DNA from: Pseudomonas mucidolens
GTDB taxonomy: Bacteria > Pseudomonadota > Gammaproteobacteria > Pseudomonadales > Pseudomonadaceae
Assembly (NCBI RefSeq): GCF_900106045.1
Contig: NZ_LT629802.1
Location: 2,604,001 to 2,668,000, forward strand
Direction: 5' to 3'
DNA length: 64,000 bases
Each line of letters begins with the position of its first letter. Position 1 is the first letter of the stretch. A program made the position numbers and the translations under genes. Of this stretch, positions 29,098 through 38,809 are shown one piece after another. A model generated the notes under the pieces. It was not told the DNA's origin. It worked only from the letters and a program-made list of their open reading frames with translations, and did not search any database.

Positions 29098-29856
29098 TCA
29101 GGCTCCGGCGGGGACGCTCATCCCTCCATCCGCCATGACGATGGCGCCTAAAATATAAGATGCCCGCTCTGAGGCTAGAAACGCCACGACTTCAGCGATT
29201 TCCTCGGGCTGAGCGGCACGTTTGATCGGCGTCTTTTCACCATGCTGGGCAAGGAACCCAGGGCCGTCTTCAACAACATCGTTGAGGATATTGGTCACAA
29301 CATCTCCGGAGCCGACTGCATTGACGCGTATACCGTAATCGATGACCTCTAGGGCCAATGTGCGAGTCAGCTGGGCCAGCGCACCTTTTGAAGCGGTATA
29401 AGCCGCAATCGTAGGGAACGCTTGGTAAGCCGCATAGGACGCGATGTTGACAATGGCACCCGTTCGATTCGGGATCATCGCCTTTATGGCTTCCCGAGCA
29501 TGCAAAAATGCCGCCGTGACATTGACGGCCTGGATACGCTCCCAATCATCGCGAGTCATGTCCACGACCAATTTGTTTATGATGATCCCGGCGTTATTGA
29601 CTAATATATCCAGACGGCCAAAGTGTGCTATCGCTGTCGCCACTGCTGTTTCGGCAGCGCCATCTTCAGTGATATCCGCAATCAGTGGAACCAGGCCGGG
29701 CCGGGCGAGTTGCTCGACTGTCGGACTTTTGTCTTCAGCTACCACTTTAGCCCCGCGCTCATGCAGCATCAGGGCGACAGCCCGGCCAATCCCACTCGCT
29801 GCACCGGTCACCAGAACCACCCGACCTTCGAATTCACCACGTGTATCAACCGTCAT
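29098..29856 (-). CDS. SDR-family oxidoreductase
   Basis: 252-residue short-chain dehydrogenase: cofactor loop TGAASGIG (~17-24), NNAG (~92-95), catalytic Ser in NIASYAAY and YTASK. ATG 29856 has GGAGAG upstream. A glycine is replaced in the usual PG motif (VNAVGSGDV instead of PG), but the catalytic residues are intact. Divergent from an AraC regulator that probably controls it. Substrate unknown. Confidence 0.85.
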   Translation of the reverse strand: MTVDTRGEFEGRVVLVTGAASGIGRAVALMLHERGAKVVAEDKSPTVEQLARPGLVPLIADITEDGAAETAVATAIAHFGRLDILVNNAGIIINKLVVDMTRDDWERIQAVNVTAAFLHAREAIKAMIPNRTGAIVNIASYAAYQAFPTIAAYTASKGALAQLTRTLALEVIDYGIRVNAVGSGDVVTNILNDVVEDGPGFLAQHGEKTPIKRAAQPEEIAEVVAFLASERASYILGAIVMADGGMSVPAGA

Positions 29857-30025
29857 CTTTCTCTCCAGAGAAGGCATCCAGCCGCAACAACTGCTGCTGT
29901 AGACGACGGCACCTTCTCTCATTCTTTCGCGCGGATCTGCCGCATCTTTGCCGGGCTGTCGGGATTTTGCTTTTAGTTGCCTGGACTCGCTACTCTGTCG
30001 ACCCATCACTCGCGAAAAACATGCC

Positions 30026-30958
30026 ATGGCAACGCTTGGCCAGCCATCCCGTTCAGATCATCATGAGCGGATTCCCGCCCATAAAATGCCGGATTACCTA
30101 CCCGCTACGGCCCATCAGCCTTCTGGCCAAAGTTTGAACTCGCAGGTGCAGGTACAGATATTCAGGCATCGAACCACCCAGCAGAGTCTGATGATTCCTG
30201 CTGTCGCAGAACCTCTGCTTGTTCTGATCGTTTCGGGTGCTGCCGTCGTCGAAGAGCGCATGGGGAACGAAGACTGGACGGCCACCCCTGTCGCTGCTGG
30301 CGACTTTTTTCTGACTACGTCGCCCCTCCCCTATGAAATGCGATGGCAAACAGAAAGCGATGGGGGCTTTGAAGTGATGCATGTCTATCTCAGCCAGCAT
30401 CTGCTGGATCTTGCCGCGCGGGATATTGTTTCGTGTCCGGACGGAGTCCAGCGGCTACGAGAGGTATCCGGCGAACGAGATCCCGAAGTTACGGCGCTGA
30501 TGAGATCCCTCTATCACGAAGTGACTTCAAACCCCCAAGCCAGCTCGCTGTACCTGCAAGGCGTAGGCCAAGCGCTTGCTGTGCATTTGGCCCGACGCTA
30601 TGGCGACGGTAGCGAACCGTCCAAACGGATGAACGCCTTGCCGGCCTACAAACTCCATAAGGCCATTGCGACCCTACAAACAGGAATGGACAGTACATTC
30701 AGCCTGGACAAACTGGCATCCGAAGCGGGCATGAGCGTTTCGCACTTCAGCCGTCTGTTCAAGAAAGCAACAGGACGGAGTCCATCCCAGTACTTTATTC
30801 ATCTGCGGATGGAAATGGCGCGGGAGCTGCTTCTGGAATCAGACCTCAGCATCCTGAACGTCGCTCTTGAGGTTGGCTATGCCAGCCCAAGTTATTTCGC
30901 TCAATTGTTCAAGCGTCATACCGGCGTAACGCCGCGTGAATACCGTCATCGGAGTTAA
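30026..30958 (+). CDS. AraC-family transcriptional regulator
   Basis: About 310 residues: N-terminal AraC-type ligand domain (PLLVLIVSGAAVVEER... AGDFFLTTSPLPYEM), C-terminal two-HTH domain (from ~residue 210: LDKLASEAGMSVSHFSRLFKKA and NVALEVGYASPSYFAQLFKR). Start is uncertain; ATG at 30086 would be shorter by 20 codons, and neither has a clear ribosome binding site. Divergent from the SDR gene, its likely target. Confidence 0.82.
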   Translation: MATLGQPSRSDHHERIPAHKMPDYLPATAHQPSGQSLNSQVQVQIFRHRTTQQSLMIPAVAEPLLVLIVSGAAVVEERMGNEDWTATPVAAGDFFLTTSPLPYEMRWQTESDGGFEVMHVYLSQHLLDLAARDIVSCPDGVQRLREVSGERDPEVTALMRSLYHEVTSNPQASSLYLQGVGQALAVHLARRYGDGSEPSKRMNALPAYKLHKAIATLQTGMDSTFSLDKLASEAGMSVSHFSRLFKKATGRSPSQYFIHLRMEMARELLLESDLSILNVALEVGYASPSYFAQLFKRHTGVTPREYRHRS

Positions 30959-31016
30959 GTTCAGATGCACTGGTATGGACGGCCTACACCCAGCATCCGT
31001 TGTTGATCTTGTGCGA

Positions 31017-31506
31017 TTAAGCCTGATGCCACTTATGCGAAAGCAGTTGCTCGATTTCACTCGCTCGCTGCGTCGGCAGGCGCGTGAGAACATTCTTCAG
31101 ATAGGCGGAAGGATCATGACCATTCAGCCGCGCTGACTGGATCAAGCTCATGATCGCCGCCGCCCGTTTGCCGCTGCGTAGCGACCCTGCGAAGAGCCAG
31201 TTCTTGCGCCCAGGCGCCCATGGCCGGATCTGGTTTTCGGCCCAGTTGTTATCTATGGAGACGGCCCCGTCATCGAGGTAGCGCGACAGCGCTGCCCAGC
31301 GTTTAAGGCTGTAATCGAGTGCTCTGCTGATAGCCGAACCTTCGGGCACAAAATCGGGCTGGGCACTCATCCAGGCATGCAGCATGTCCATTATCGGTGC
31401 GGCTTTTTCTTGCCGTATTCGGTGCCGTAAATCCGGCTCCAGGTCGCGGACTTCGCTCTCGATTTCGTCCAGCAACTGGATATAGCGCAGGGCTTGCTCG
31501 GCGAAA
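31017..31506 (-). pseudogene. IS66-family transposase C-terminal remnant, copy A
   Basis: Reads AEQALRYIQLLDEIESEVR to the C-terminal end, with SIDNNWAENQIRPWAPGRKNW, SGKRAAAIMSLIQSARLNGHD and LTRLPTQRASEI, the DDE-domain end of IS66 transposases. About two thirds of the protein is missing upstream. It is closely similar to copy B at 33889 in the same orientation. Confidence 0.88.
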
Positions 31507-31514
31507 GAGGGTCA

Positions 31515-31612
31515 GGTAGCGCCGAACCTGCTGAAACGGAAGTTCGATGCCAAACGACCGAACCAGAAATGGGTGACCGATGTGACGGAGTTTCGGGTCG
31601 GGGGCCAGATGC
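31515..31612 (+). pseudogene. IS3-family transposase (OrfB) fragment
   Basis: Plus strand in frame reads APNLLKRKFDAKRPNQKWVT then DVTEFRVGGQM, the start of the integrase core of IS3/IS150-type transposases including the first catalytic aspartate (DVT). Only ~32 codons remain, directly abutting IS66 copy A. Confidence 0.75.
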
Positions 31613-31745
31613 TCACCTCGCTACACAATCTGCTCCAGCAATAAATCGATTCAGTACCCGTCAGAATCCTGGACTTAAAGTAAGCGTCTGCCGAACACAT
31701 CTAGCACTAGCCCGTTTTGGTGCGAAGTCAGCATACGAACGAAGG

Positions 31746-32663
31746 TTAGTGCGCTGTGAACCAGCTGGGGTGTAGCACAGGAAAATGTTCCTTCAGCCAA
31801 TCCACAAATGCGTCGACCTGAGGAGCAAGATGCGTTCTGCTTGGATAAAGCACGGAAACCAATCGCGGCTGTGGACGATGAGCCCTGAGCACCTCAACCA
31901 GTTCTCCACTTGCGAGGAAGGTCTCAACGGTAATACCCGGAGCTTGAACAATGCCGAAGCCTGCAACACCACATTGAACGTAGGCATTTGACTCATTCAC
32001 AGTGATACCACCACTGGGGGTGTGAGGATGATCCTCGCCGTCCACCGAGAAGTGCCAAGGGAGCGGCCTGTTGCTTTGACCGGAAAGAAAGCTGACACAT
32101 CGGTGGTCTATTAGATCTTGCAGGGTTGTGGGTGCTCCGAAGGCTTGGAGATAACCAGGGGACGCACAGGTCACCATGATGGCGGTGCCAATTTCTCTGG
32201 CCACCATACTTGAATCTGGGAGGTCACCAATTCTCAGTACACAGTCGATGCCCTCGGCTACGAGATCTACCGTACGGTCGGTCACACCCAGCGCAAGTTC
32301 GATTTCGGGAAATGCCTCCGTAAATCTCCTAAGGCTTTCCATGAAGCTATGTTGGGAAAATGCAGTGGGGATGTCAATTCGAAGCCTTCCACGTAAGGTC
32401 GCCCCACTACGGTCGAACATCGAAGTGGTCTCTGCGATATTCGCCAAAATCTCTTTGACGCGTTCGTAAAATCGCTCCCCCTCAGCAGTCAGTTTTACCT
32501 TGCGAGTAGTGCGCTGGAAGAGACGGACACCCAGCGAAGCTTCCAGATCCTGAATGGTGCGTGTGACGTGCGGGCGCCCTGCCTGCATTACTTCTGCAAC
32601 TTTAGTGAAGCTCTCTAGCTCCGCTAGCTTGGCGAATACCTGCATCGCCTGTAGAAGCTCCAT
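31746..32663 (-). CDS. LysR-family transcriptional regulator
   Basis: 305 residues: wHTH (MELLQAMQVFAKLAELESFT...RTIQDLEASLGVRLFQRTTRKVKLT) and CrgA/DmlR-like effector domain (GRLRIDIPTAF, GIDCVLRIG). ATG 32663 is preceded by a G-rich stretch. Divergent from the dehydrogenase gene at 32826 with a 162-bp shared region, so it likely regulates that gene. The pair lies between two IS66 remnants. Confidence 0.88.
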   Translation of the reverse strand: MELLQAMQVFAKLAELESFTKVAEVMQAGRPHVTRTIQDLEASLGVRLFQRTTRKVKLTAEGERFYERVKEILANIAETTSMFDRSGATLRGRLRIDIPTAFSQHSFMESLRRFTEAFPEIELALGVTDRTVDLVAEGIDCVLRIGDLPDSSMVAREIGTAIMVTCASPGYLQAFGAPTTLQDLIDHRCVSFLSGQSNRPLPWHFSVDGEDHPHTPSGGITVNESNAYVQCGVAGFGIVQAPGITVETFLASGELVEVLRAHRPQPRLVSVLYPSRTHLAPQVDAFVDWLKEHFPVLHPSWFTAH

Positions 32664-32825
32664 AAGTCCCCCCGAGAAGCATATGACTGCGATATTGTTG
32701 CTTACCAGGATAACAATCCTGTTGGTTTCTGCACATTTATCCAGAAGTCGCAACGCGGAACAATGTCCTCAGCGTAAAGGGGGAGCTTTTCCTCCTCTGC
32801 ACCTCAAAACTGCTGGAGACAGAAA

Positions 32826-33836
32826 ATGAAAGCGTGGCTTCTGAAAGATTTTGGCTTGGAGAATCTGGTGCAGGGCGAAACGGAAACTCCCGTGCCCCAA
32901 GCTGGTGAACTGCTGGTTAAGGTAGGCGCTGTATCACTCAATTTCCGGGACAAGGCCATCGTTGACGGTATCTACGAACCTCACATGGTGCCCAAGCCGC
33001 TGATCCCCGTCAGCGATGCGGCGGGGACTGTCGTGGCAGTTGGTGATGGTGTCAGCCGCTTCGCTATTGGAGATCGGGTCAACTCACACCTCTACTCACG
33101 TTGGTTGGACGGCATGCCCGGGCCAGATGAACCCAACTACTGCTTCGGTTCGCCATTGCCTGGTGGTCTGGCGGAATACATGATCATCCATGAAGACAGC
33201 GCGGTACGTGCCCCCGACAACATGTCAGATGAAGAAGCCGCGACCCTTCCAATTGCTGCTCTGACGGCGTGGTATGCGCTCGTCGATTATGGCCAGATCG
33301 AGGCAGGCCAAACCGTTTTGGTTCAGGGATCTGGAGGTGTTTCTGTTTTTGCAGCACAAATTGCCACAGCTTTAGGAGCCAAGGTTATCGTCACCTCCAG
33401 CCGTGATACCAATCTGGACGCTGTAAAAAAACTGGGCGCTGTTGCTGGTGTGAATTATCGCACTACCCCCGAGTGGGCAGAGGAAGTTCTGAAGCTCACT
33501 GATGGCAAGGGCGTGGATCTCCTGCTGGATGTGGCAGGCGGTGACGGCATCAATCAATCGATTGCTGCAACAAAGGCAGGTGGACGTATCGCACAGATCG
33601 GCTTTCTGACAGGTCAAACCTCTGCCCTGAACCTGATGCCTATGATTTTCCGACAAACAACTATTCGCGGCATAGCCGTTGCTCCACGCTCGTCATTTGA
33701 CCGAATGAACGAATTCTTGAATGAGCACAAGATTCGCCCGGTAATCGACCACGTGTATCCATTCGATCAAGCACGTGAAGCGTACGAACATTTGGCCAGA
33801 GGCGCCTTTGGTAAGGTAGTAATCAAAATCGCGTAG
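32826..33836 (+). CDS. Zinc-type alcohol dehydrogenase-like/quinone oxidoreductase (MDR family)
   Basis: 336-residue medium-chain reductase. NAD(P)-binding VLVQGSGGVSVFAAQIA at ~165-181. The catalytic zinc cysteine is absent (AVSLNFRDKAIVDG), so it belongs with the zinc-less MDR proteins that reduce quinones or alpha,beta-unsaturated carbonyls with NAD(P)H. ATG 32826 is preceded by GGAGA. Paired with the divergent LysR gene. Confidence 0.85.
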   Translation: MKAWLLKDFGLENLVQGETETPVPQAGELLVKVGAVSLNFRDKAIVDGIYEPHMVPKPLIPVSDAAGTVVAVGDGVSRFAIGDRVNSHLYSRWLDGMPGPDEPNYCFGSPLPGGLAEYMIIHEDSAVRAPDNMSDEEAATLPIAALTAWYALVDYGQIEAGQTVLVQGSGGVSVFAAQIATALGAKVIVTSSRDTNLDAVKKLGAVAGVNYRTTPEWAEEVLKLTDGKGVDLLLDVAGGDGINQSIAATKAGGRIAQIGFLTGQTSALNLMPMIFRQTTIRGIAVAPRSSFDRMNEFLNEHKIRPVIDHVYPFDQAREAYEHLARGAFGKVVIKIA

Positions 33837-33888
33837 GATTAAGCCACTTGGCGTTACGCCGCAAATTTTCGCATTGAAATATGCGCGG

Positions 33889-34861
33889 TCAGATGACCAC
33901 CCAATTATGTGGCAGCAGATCGGCAACCTCACTCGCCCGCTGCGACGGCAGGCGCGTGAGCACGTCCTTCAAATACGCATACGGACCATGCCCTTTGAGC
34001 CGTGCAGACTGGATCAGGCTCATGATTGCCGCAGCTCGTTTTCCGCTGCGTAGCGACCCGGCGAAAAGCCAGTTCTTGCGTCCAAGAGCCCACGGCCGGC
34101 TCTGGTTTTCCGCCCAATTATTATCAATAGGCACGGCCCCGTCATCGAGGTAGCGCGACAGCGCTGCCCAGCGTTTAAGGCTGTAATCGAGTGCTCTGCT
34201 GATAGCTGAACCTTCGGGCACAAAATCGGGCTGGGCACTCATCCAGGCATGCAGCATGTCCATTATCGGTGCGGCTTTTTCTTGCCGTATTCGGTGCCGT
34301 AAATCCGGTTCAAGATCGCGGACTTCGCTTTCAATTTCGTACAACAACTGGATGTAGCGCAGGGCCTGCTCGGCGAGCTGGCTTTTGTTCGTGGCGTGCA
34401 GTTCGAAAAACTTGCGCCGAGCATGGCCATGCAGCCGATCTCGGTCACGCCGAGTTCGAAACTGGCTTTGTAGCCGCCAAAATCGCCGCAGACCGACATC
34501 CGCGTGCACAACCTGCTGCCCGGGCATCGACCAAGGGCTGCAACTGCACGCCAGCCACGCCGCCCCATTGGGCCAAAGTCAAGCGTGGAATTGCCAAGCC
34601 AGCTCGACCGAAAATCGATTTCTGACGGTAAAGCGGAAGATGATCAGCGAACTTCGCGATCATGACGTGGGCAGCCGGGATGCCCTTGTCGATGACCTGC
34701 GCTGGTACCGGGGCCTGGATCAGCGTTTCGCAGTCATCGCAAACCCACTTGCCACGGACATGGCGCTCAACGGTAAACACGCCAGGCGTGTAGTCCAGTT
34801 TTTCACTGACATCTTCACCGATGCGCTTGAGTGCGCAGCCGCATAGACAGCCGCTGAGCAA
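33889..34861 (-). pseudogene. IS66-family transposase remnant, copy B (internal deletion, frameshifts)
   Basis: The upstream part (to ~34445) carries the zinc-binding region and the motif FADHLPLYRQKSIFGRAGLA with QWGGVAGVQLQPLVDA. It then breaks, and the downstream part continues in other frames with HARRKFFELHATNKSQLAEQ to the C-terminal end LPHNWVVI. The catalytic middle is shortened and the frame broken at least twice. Orientation equals that of copy A, and the shared C-terminal ~490 bp are nearly identical. Confidence 0.88.
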
Positions 34862-34915
34862 AGAGCACCTAAAAGAGTCAGCGACTACGCTTATCAGTAT
34901 CGCGAGTCTGGTTCC

Positions 34916-35689
34916 TCATCCTTGATCACCTCCTCCTACCGGCATGGTCAGACCTGTGATGTAGGACGCTTCATCGCTCGCCAGAAACAGTATCGCGCCC
35001 GCCTGCTCGTCCAATGTGCCATAGCGCTTCATTAGACTGCTGTCGATTGTCTGATCGACAATCTGCTGGTACCAGTGTTTCTCCTCGGTGCTTTGTTCGA
35101 CGCTGTTACGCGGAATCAACCGGGGTGGCGCCTCAGTTCCACCAGGCGCCGTCGCATTGACTCTCACGCCCCGCCCCGCGGTTTCGAAAGCCAGACACGC
35201 CGTCAGCGCATTCACTCCACCCTTTGCCGCGCCATAAGGCACACGATTTATGCTGCGAGTTGCGATCGACGACACATTGACAATGGCCCCGCTGCCCTGC
35301 TCGAGCATAAATGGCAGCGCAGCGTGGCAGCACCATAACGTCGGGAACAGTGACCGTCGGACTTCAGCCTCGATCTGTTGAGGGTCGTAGTGCTCGAAGG
35401 GTTTGGCCCAGATCGTCCCGCCGACATTATTGATGAGGATGTCCAGACGCCCGAAACGCTCGATGGCGGTGTGCATTACCCGGTTGCATTCGTCGTACAG
35501 CTCAAGATCTGCAGTGAGTGCGAGCACTTCGCTACTCTGCGCTAGCTGCTGCCCCACGTCGTAGATCAGCTCAGAGCGGTCGACCAGGATCAACCGCGCG
35601 CCCTCCCCAGCCATTCGCTCGGCGACACGCCGTCCGATGCCTTGGGCGGCACCCGTGATCAGTGCGACTTTGTCTCGAAATCTATTCAT
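34916..35689 (-). CDS. benD: 1,6-dihydroxycyclohexa-2,4-diene-1-carboxylate dehydrogenase
   Basis: 257-residue SDR that oxidises benzoate cis-diol to catechol, CO2 and NADH. TGAAQGIG at 13-20, NNVGGTIW, catalytic NVSSIAT...YGAAKGG, and the BenD-typical APGGTEAPPRLIPRN are seen. ATG 35689 has GAGG upstream. It is the last ben gene here: the next sequence downstream is IS66 debris, so benK and other distal ben genes are missing from this position. A REP-like element separates it from benC. Confidence 0.93.
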   Translation of the reverse strand: MNRFRDKVALITGAAQGIGRRVAERMAGEGARLILVDRSELIYDVGQQLAQSSEVLALTADLELYDECNRVMHTAIERFGRLDILINNVGGTIWAKPFEHYDPQQIEAEVRRSLFPTLWCCHAALPFMLEQGSGAIVNVSSIATRSINRVPYGAAKGGVNALTACLAFETAGRGVRVNATAPGGTEAPPRLIPRNSVEQSTEEKHWYQQIVDQTIDSSLMKRYGTLDEQAGAILFLASDEASYITGLTMPVGGGDQG

Positions 35690-35711
35690 GTGTACCTCAT
35701 GACGAAGCGTT

Positions 35712-35821
35712 TTGTAGGCGCCGGCCCGCGATGGCCGTCAACGGTGACGCGGACATTCTGAACAGAGGCGGCGTCCGAGCGTTCTTCGCGAGCGTTCGGA
35801 CCTCGACCGGCTCTCCTACAA
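35712..35821. repeat. REP-like palindromic element between benC and benD
   Basis: Ends with TGTAGGCGCCGGCC on the left and GGCTCTCCTACA on the right, an imperfect inverted pair resembling the TGTAGGAGC...GCTCCTACA termini of Pseudomonas REP doublets. It has an inner stem GTCCGAGCG/CGAGCGTTCGGAC. It occupies most of the 163-bp gap between benC and benD, which are usually adjacent. Confidence 0.7.
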
Positions 35822-35852
35822 TCAATCTGTATCGCGCAGTTCTAGCGCGAGA

Positions 35853-36866
35853 TTACGCGGCGCTGGCGGCAAACTTCTCGTAGTAGAAATTCACCGGCGC
35901 AATGCCTTGTTCGCGGATGAACTGGCTAACTGCCTCGACCATCGGCGGCGGGCCGCACAGGTAGACGTCGACGTCGCCATCGTTCAAATGCCGCGGCTCG
36001 ATGTGTTGGGTCACATAACCCTTGAGCGGGTGCCGGCTGTCGGGATTGGCCACGCAGGCACTGAAGCTGAAGTTCGGAATGCGCGCAGCGAAGGCTTCAA
36101 GTCGATCGAGCTCCACCAGATCGAAGTCGTTGGTCACGCCGTAGATCAAATGCAGCGGATGCTCGCTGCCCTGTTCGGCGATTCTTTCCAGCATCGCGGT
36201 GAACGGCGCCAGACCGGTGCCACCGGCCAGCAGCAACAACGGACGGCGAATGTCGCGCAGGTAGAAGCTGCCCAACGGCCCGGCCAGGCTCATGCTGTCG
36301 CCGGCCTTGGCCATGCCGGTGAGGAAACTGCTCATCAAGCCGCCGGGCACGTTGCGAATCAGAAAGCTGACTTCGCCGTCACGCTGCAACGAGCTGAACG
36401 AGTAAGCGCGAGTCTGCTCGCTGCCGGGAACCCCGAGGTTCACATATTGCCCCGGCAAAAACGCCAGTTTGCTCAGGGCTTCGCCCTTGATCGACAGCGC
36501 GATGGTGCTGTCGGACAACTGACGCACGGCGCTGATGGTCGCGTCATAACTGGCCTGACGGGTACGGCAGACATCCGATGAAACCGGCACCCGCACCACG
36601 CAATCGCTCTGCGCCCGCATCTGGCAGGTCAGGACAAAACCCTGCTGCGCTTCGTCGGCACTGAGGGCGTCTTCGATGTAGTCCTCACCCAAGTCGTAGC
36701 GGCCAGCCTCGGCGAAGCACTTGCAGGTTCCGCAAGCGCCGTCGCGGCAGTCCAGTGGAATATTGATGCCCTGGCGATACGCGGCATCGGCCACGGTTTC
36801 CCCAGCATTGGCGTCGATGAATCGGGTGACGCCGTCTTCAAAGTTGAACGCAATGGAATGAGTCAT
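35853..36866 (-). CDS. benC: Benzoate 1,2-dioxygenase, NADH reductase component
   Basis: 337 residues. Plant-type [2Fe-2S] ferredoxin domain with Cys40, Cys45, Cys48 and a fourth Cys in LTCQMR, then FAD-binding (RAYSFSS) and NAD-binding (LLAGGTGLAPF) domains. It passes electrons from NADH to the BenAB oxygenase. ATG 36866 lies 10 bp downstream of benB. Confidence 0.95.
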   Translation of the reverse strand: MTHSIAFNFEDGVTRFIDANAGETVADAAYRQGINIPLDCRDGACGTCKCFAEAGRYDLGEDYIEDALSADEAQQGFVLTCQMRAQSDCVVRVPVSSDVCRTRQASYDATISAVRQLSDSTIALSIKGEALSKLAFLPGQYVNLGVPGSEQTRAYSFSSLQRDGEVSFLIRNVPGGLMSSFLTGMAKAGDSMSLAGPLGSFYLRDIRRPLLLLAGGTGLAPFTAMLERIAEQGSEHPLHLIYGVTNDFDLVELDRLEAFAARIPNFSFSACVANPDSRHPLKGYVTQHIEPRHLNDGDVDVYLCGPPPMVEAVSQFIREQGIAPVNFYYEKFAASAA

Positions 36867-36876
36867 GACGGCCGCC

Positions 36877-37365
36877 TCAGAGGTGGTAAACATCAATGAC
36901 CTGGCGAACGTAGTCGTTCTTCAGGATCACTTTCTTGGCCAAGATCAGCGGGGTTTCACCGCGCACATCCAGGGTGTAGAAACTGCTGCCGAAATAGCTG
37001 TCGACGGTCTTGTAGCGAAAGCTCAGGGTGTGCCAGTTGAAGCGCACCTTGCACAGGCCGTCGGCCTGTTCGATCAGCTCGATATTGCTGAGATTGTGCG
37101 AGGTGCGGGTGTCCGGCACGCTGGCGCTGGAGCGTTCGGTCTTGATGCGGAAGATGCGGTCTTCCAGGCCGACGCGGTTGCCGTACCAGATCAGCGAGAT
37201 TTCCCGCTGCGGGTCTTCAGTCAGCTCGTCGTTGTCGTCCCAGGACGGCATCCAGAATGTCGCTTCCGGCGCGTACAACTCCAGCCAGTCGTCCCATTGT
37301 TTGTCGTCGAGGTAGCGTGCTTCGCGGTAGAGAAAGTCGCGCAGGTTGTCATAAGTGAGGATCAT
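36877..37365 (-). CDS. benB: Benzoate 1,2-dioxygenase small (beta) subunit
   Basis: 162 residues of the ring-hydroxylating dioxygenase beta family (cystatin-like fold): [20 protein letters not shown] and [15 protein letters not shown] are diagnostic. It forms an alpha3beta3 oxygenase with BenA. Its ATG overlaps the benA stop by ATGA. Confidence 0.95.
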   Translation of the reverse strand: MILTYDNLRDFLYREARYLDDKQWDDWLELYAPEATFWMPSWDDNDELTEDPQREISLIWYGNRVGLEDRIFRIKTERSSASVPDTRTSHNLSNIELIEQADGLCKVRFNWHTLSFRYKTVDSYFGSSFYTLDVRGETPLILAKKVILKNDYVRQVIDVYHL

Positions 37366-38726
37366 TGCACGGCCTCCACTGCAATCAGTTCGGACTGTTC
37401 AGCGGCCAACGCCTTAAGCATCGTTTGCTGCCAATACTTGTGTTGCAACACGAACAGGCCTTCGTCTTCGGTGCGCACGCCGCTGAGCAGCGGATGCAGA
37501 TCGATTTCCTTGGCCGCGTCATCGGCGCCTTCGACCCAATGTTCGGCGCCACGGGACATGTCGTTCCAGGTGGTGACGCTGCCCTGGTAACCCATCTGAC
37601 AGGAGCGAAACTCTTCCAGATCGTCCGGGGTCGCCATGCCGCTGACGTTGAAGAAATCCTCGTACTGACGAATCCGGCTCGAACGGGCGTGGTCGCTTTC
37701 GCCTTTGGGGGCGATGCAGTAAATGGTGATTTCGGTGCGGTTGACCGAGATCGGCCGGGCGATGCGAATCTGCGAGCTGAACTGGTCCATCAGGTACACG
37801 TTCGGGTACAGGCACAGGTTGCGCGAGTTCTCGATCATCCAGTCGGCGCGAGCCTGGCCAAAGTCGCGAGCCAACTCGTCGCGACGCTCGTACAGCGGAC
37901 GGTCTTCGGGGTTGGACCAACGGGTCCAGAGCAGCATGTGGCCCTTGTCGAAGGAATAGAAACCACCGCCCTGCTTGGCCCAGGTGCCGGCGCTCATGGT
38001 TGGATTGCAATCGCCGGCTTCGCGCTGCTTGCGCTGGTTCTGGGTCGCCGCGTAGTTCCAGTGGACCGAGCTGACGTGATAGCCGTCGGCACCGTTTTCG
38101 GCGGTGAGTTTCCAGTTGCCTTCGTAGATGTAGCTGGAAGAACCGCGCAGCACCTCCAGGCCATCGGCGGACTGATCGACGATCATGTCGATGATCTTCG
38201 CCGACTCGCCCAGGTGCTCAACCAGCGGCACGACATCGGCCTTGAGGCTGCCGAACAGGAAGCCGCGATAGGATTCGAAACGCGCAACTTTGGTCAGGTC
38301 GTGGGAGCCTTCGCAATTAAAGCTCGCCGGGTAGCCAGCCGCCGCCGGGTCCTTGACCTTGAGCAGCTTGCCGGAGTTGTTGAAGGTCCAGCCGTGGAAG
38401 GGGCAGGTGTACGAACTCTTGTTGCCGGTCTTGTGCCGGCAGAGCATCGCTCCACGGTGGCTGCATGCGTTGATAAAGGCGTTCAGTTCACCGTCCTTGT
38501 TGCGCGCGATGAAGATCGACTGACGCCCCATGGTGGTGGTGTAGAAATCGTTGTTGTTGGGGATCTGGCTTTCGTGGGCGAGGTACAGCCAGTTGCCTTC
38601 AAAGATGTGTTCCATCTCGAGGTCGAACAGCCGCGGATCGGTGAACATCTCGCGCTTGCAGCGATAGATGCCCTGCTCAGGGTCTTCTTCAAGCAGGGAG
38701 TGAAGGTATTCGGGTCGCAGGGTCAT
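37362..38726 (-). CDS. benA: Benzoate 1,2-dioxygenase large (alpha) subunit
   Basis: 454 residues; converts benzoate, O2 and NADH to the cis-1,2-dihydrodiol. Rieske ligands Cys88, His90, Cys108 and His111 (C-x-H-x17-C-x2-H). The catalytic iron site lies around [19 protein letters not shown] 38726 follows GGAGG; the frame is open upstream but without a better start. Two XylS/BenR-type boxes lie 63-98 bp upstream, so transcription should be BenR- and benzoate-dependent. Confidence 0.96.
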   Translation of the reverse strand: MTLRPEYLHSLLEEDPEQGIYRCKREMFTDPRLFDLEMEHIFEGNWLYLAHESQIPNNNDFYTTTMGRQSIFIARNKDGELNAFINACSHRGAMLCRHKTGNKSSYTCPFHGWTFNNSGKLLKVKDPAAAGYPASFNCEGSHDLTKVARFESYRGFLFGSLKADVVPLVEHLGESAKIIDMIVDQSADGLEVLRGSSSYIYEGNWKLTAENGADGYHVSSVHWNYAATQNQRKQREAGDCNPTMSAGTWAKQGGGFYSFDKGHMLLWTRWSNPEDRPLYERRDELARDFGQARADWMIENSRNLCLYPNVYLMDQFSSQIRIARPISVNRTEITIYCIAPKGESDHARSSRIRQYEDFFNVSGMATPDDLEEFRSCQMGYQGSVTTWNDMSRGAEHWVEGADDAAKEIDLHPLLSGVRTEDEGLFVLQHKYWQQTMLKALAAEQSELIAVEAVQ

Positions 38727-38788
38727 GGCCGCCGCCTCCATTGTTTTTATCAGGCAGGGCCATGCTAGGACGAGGGAATGGGGCGCAC

Positions 38789-38803
38789 TATCCGCAGGGT
38801 GCA
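38789..38803 (-). promoter_or_regulatory. BenR/XylS-type binding box, promoter-proximal
   Basis: On the minus strand TGCA-CCCTGC-GGATA, matching the XylS half-site pattern TGCA-N6-GGNTA. It lies 63 bp upstream of benA and 21 bp from the second box, the spacing used at the Pm and Pben promoters. Confidence 0.85.
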
Positions 38804-38809
38804 GACCTG

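Noticed and set aside
31494..31775. 93-codon plus-strand open frame as a gene
   Set aside because: The coding signal in this stretch is in another frame (IS3 transposase piece); this frame is incidental.
31017..34861. Functional composite transposon
   Set aside because: Both IS66 copies are missing the transposase core or are frameshifted, and no accessory IS66 genes or terminal repeats were found, so it can no longer move by itself.
37365..38768. Plus-strand open frame of 467 codons opposite benA
   Set aside because: benA is certain on the minus strand; the opposite frame shows no conserved motif.
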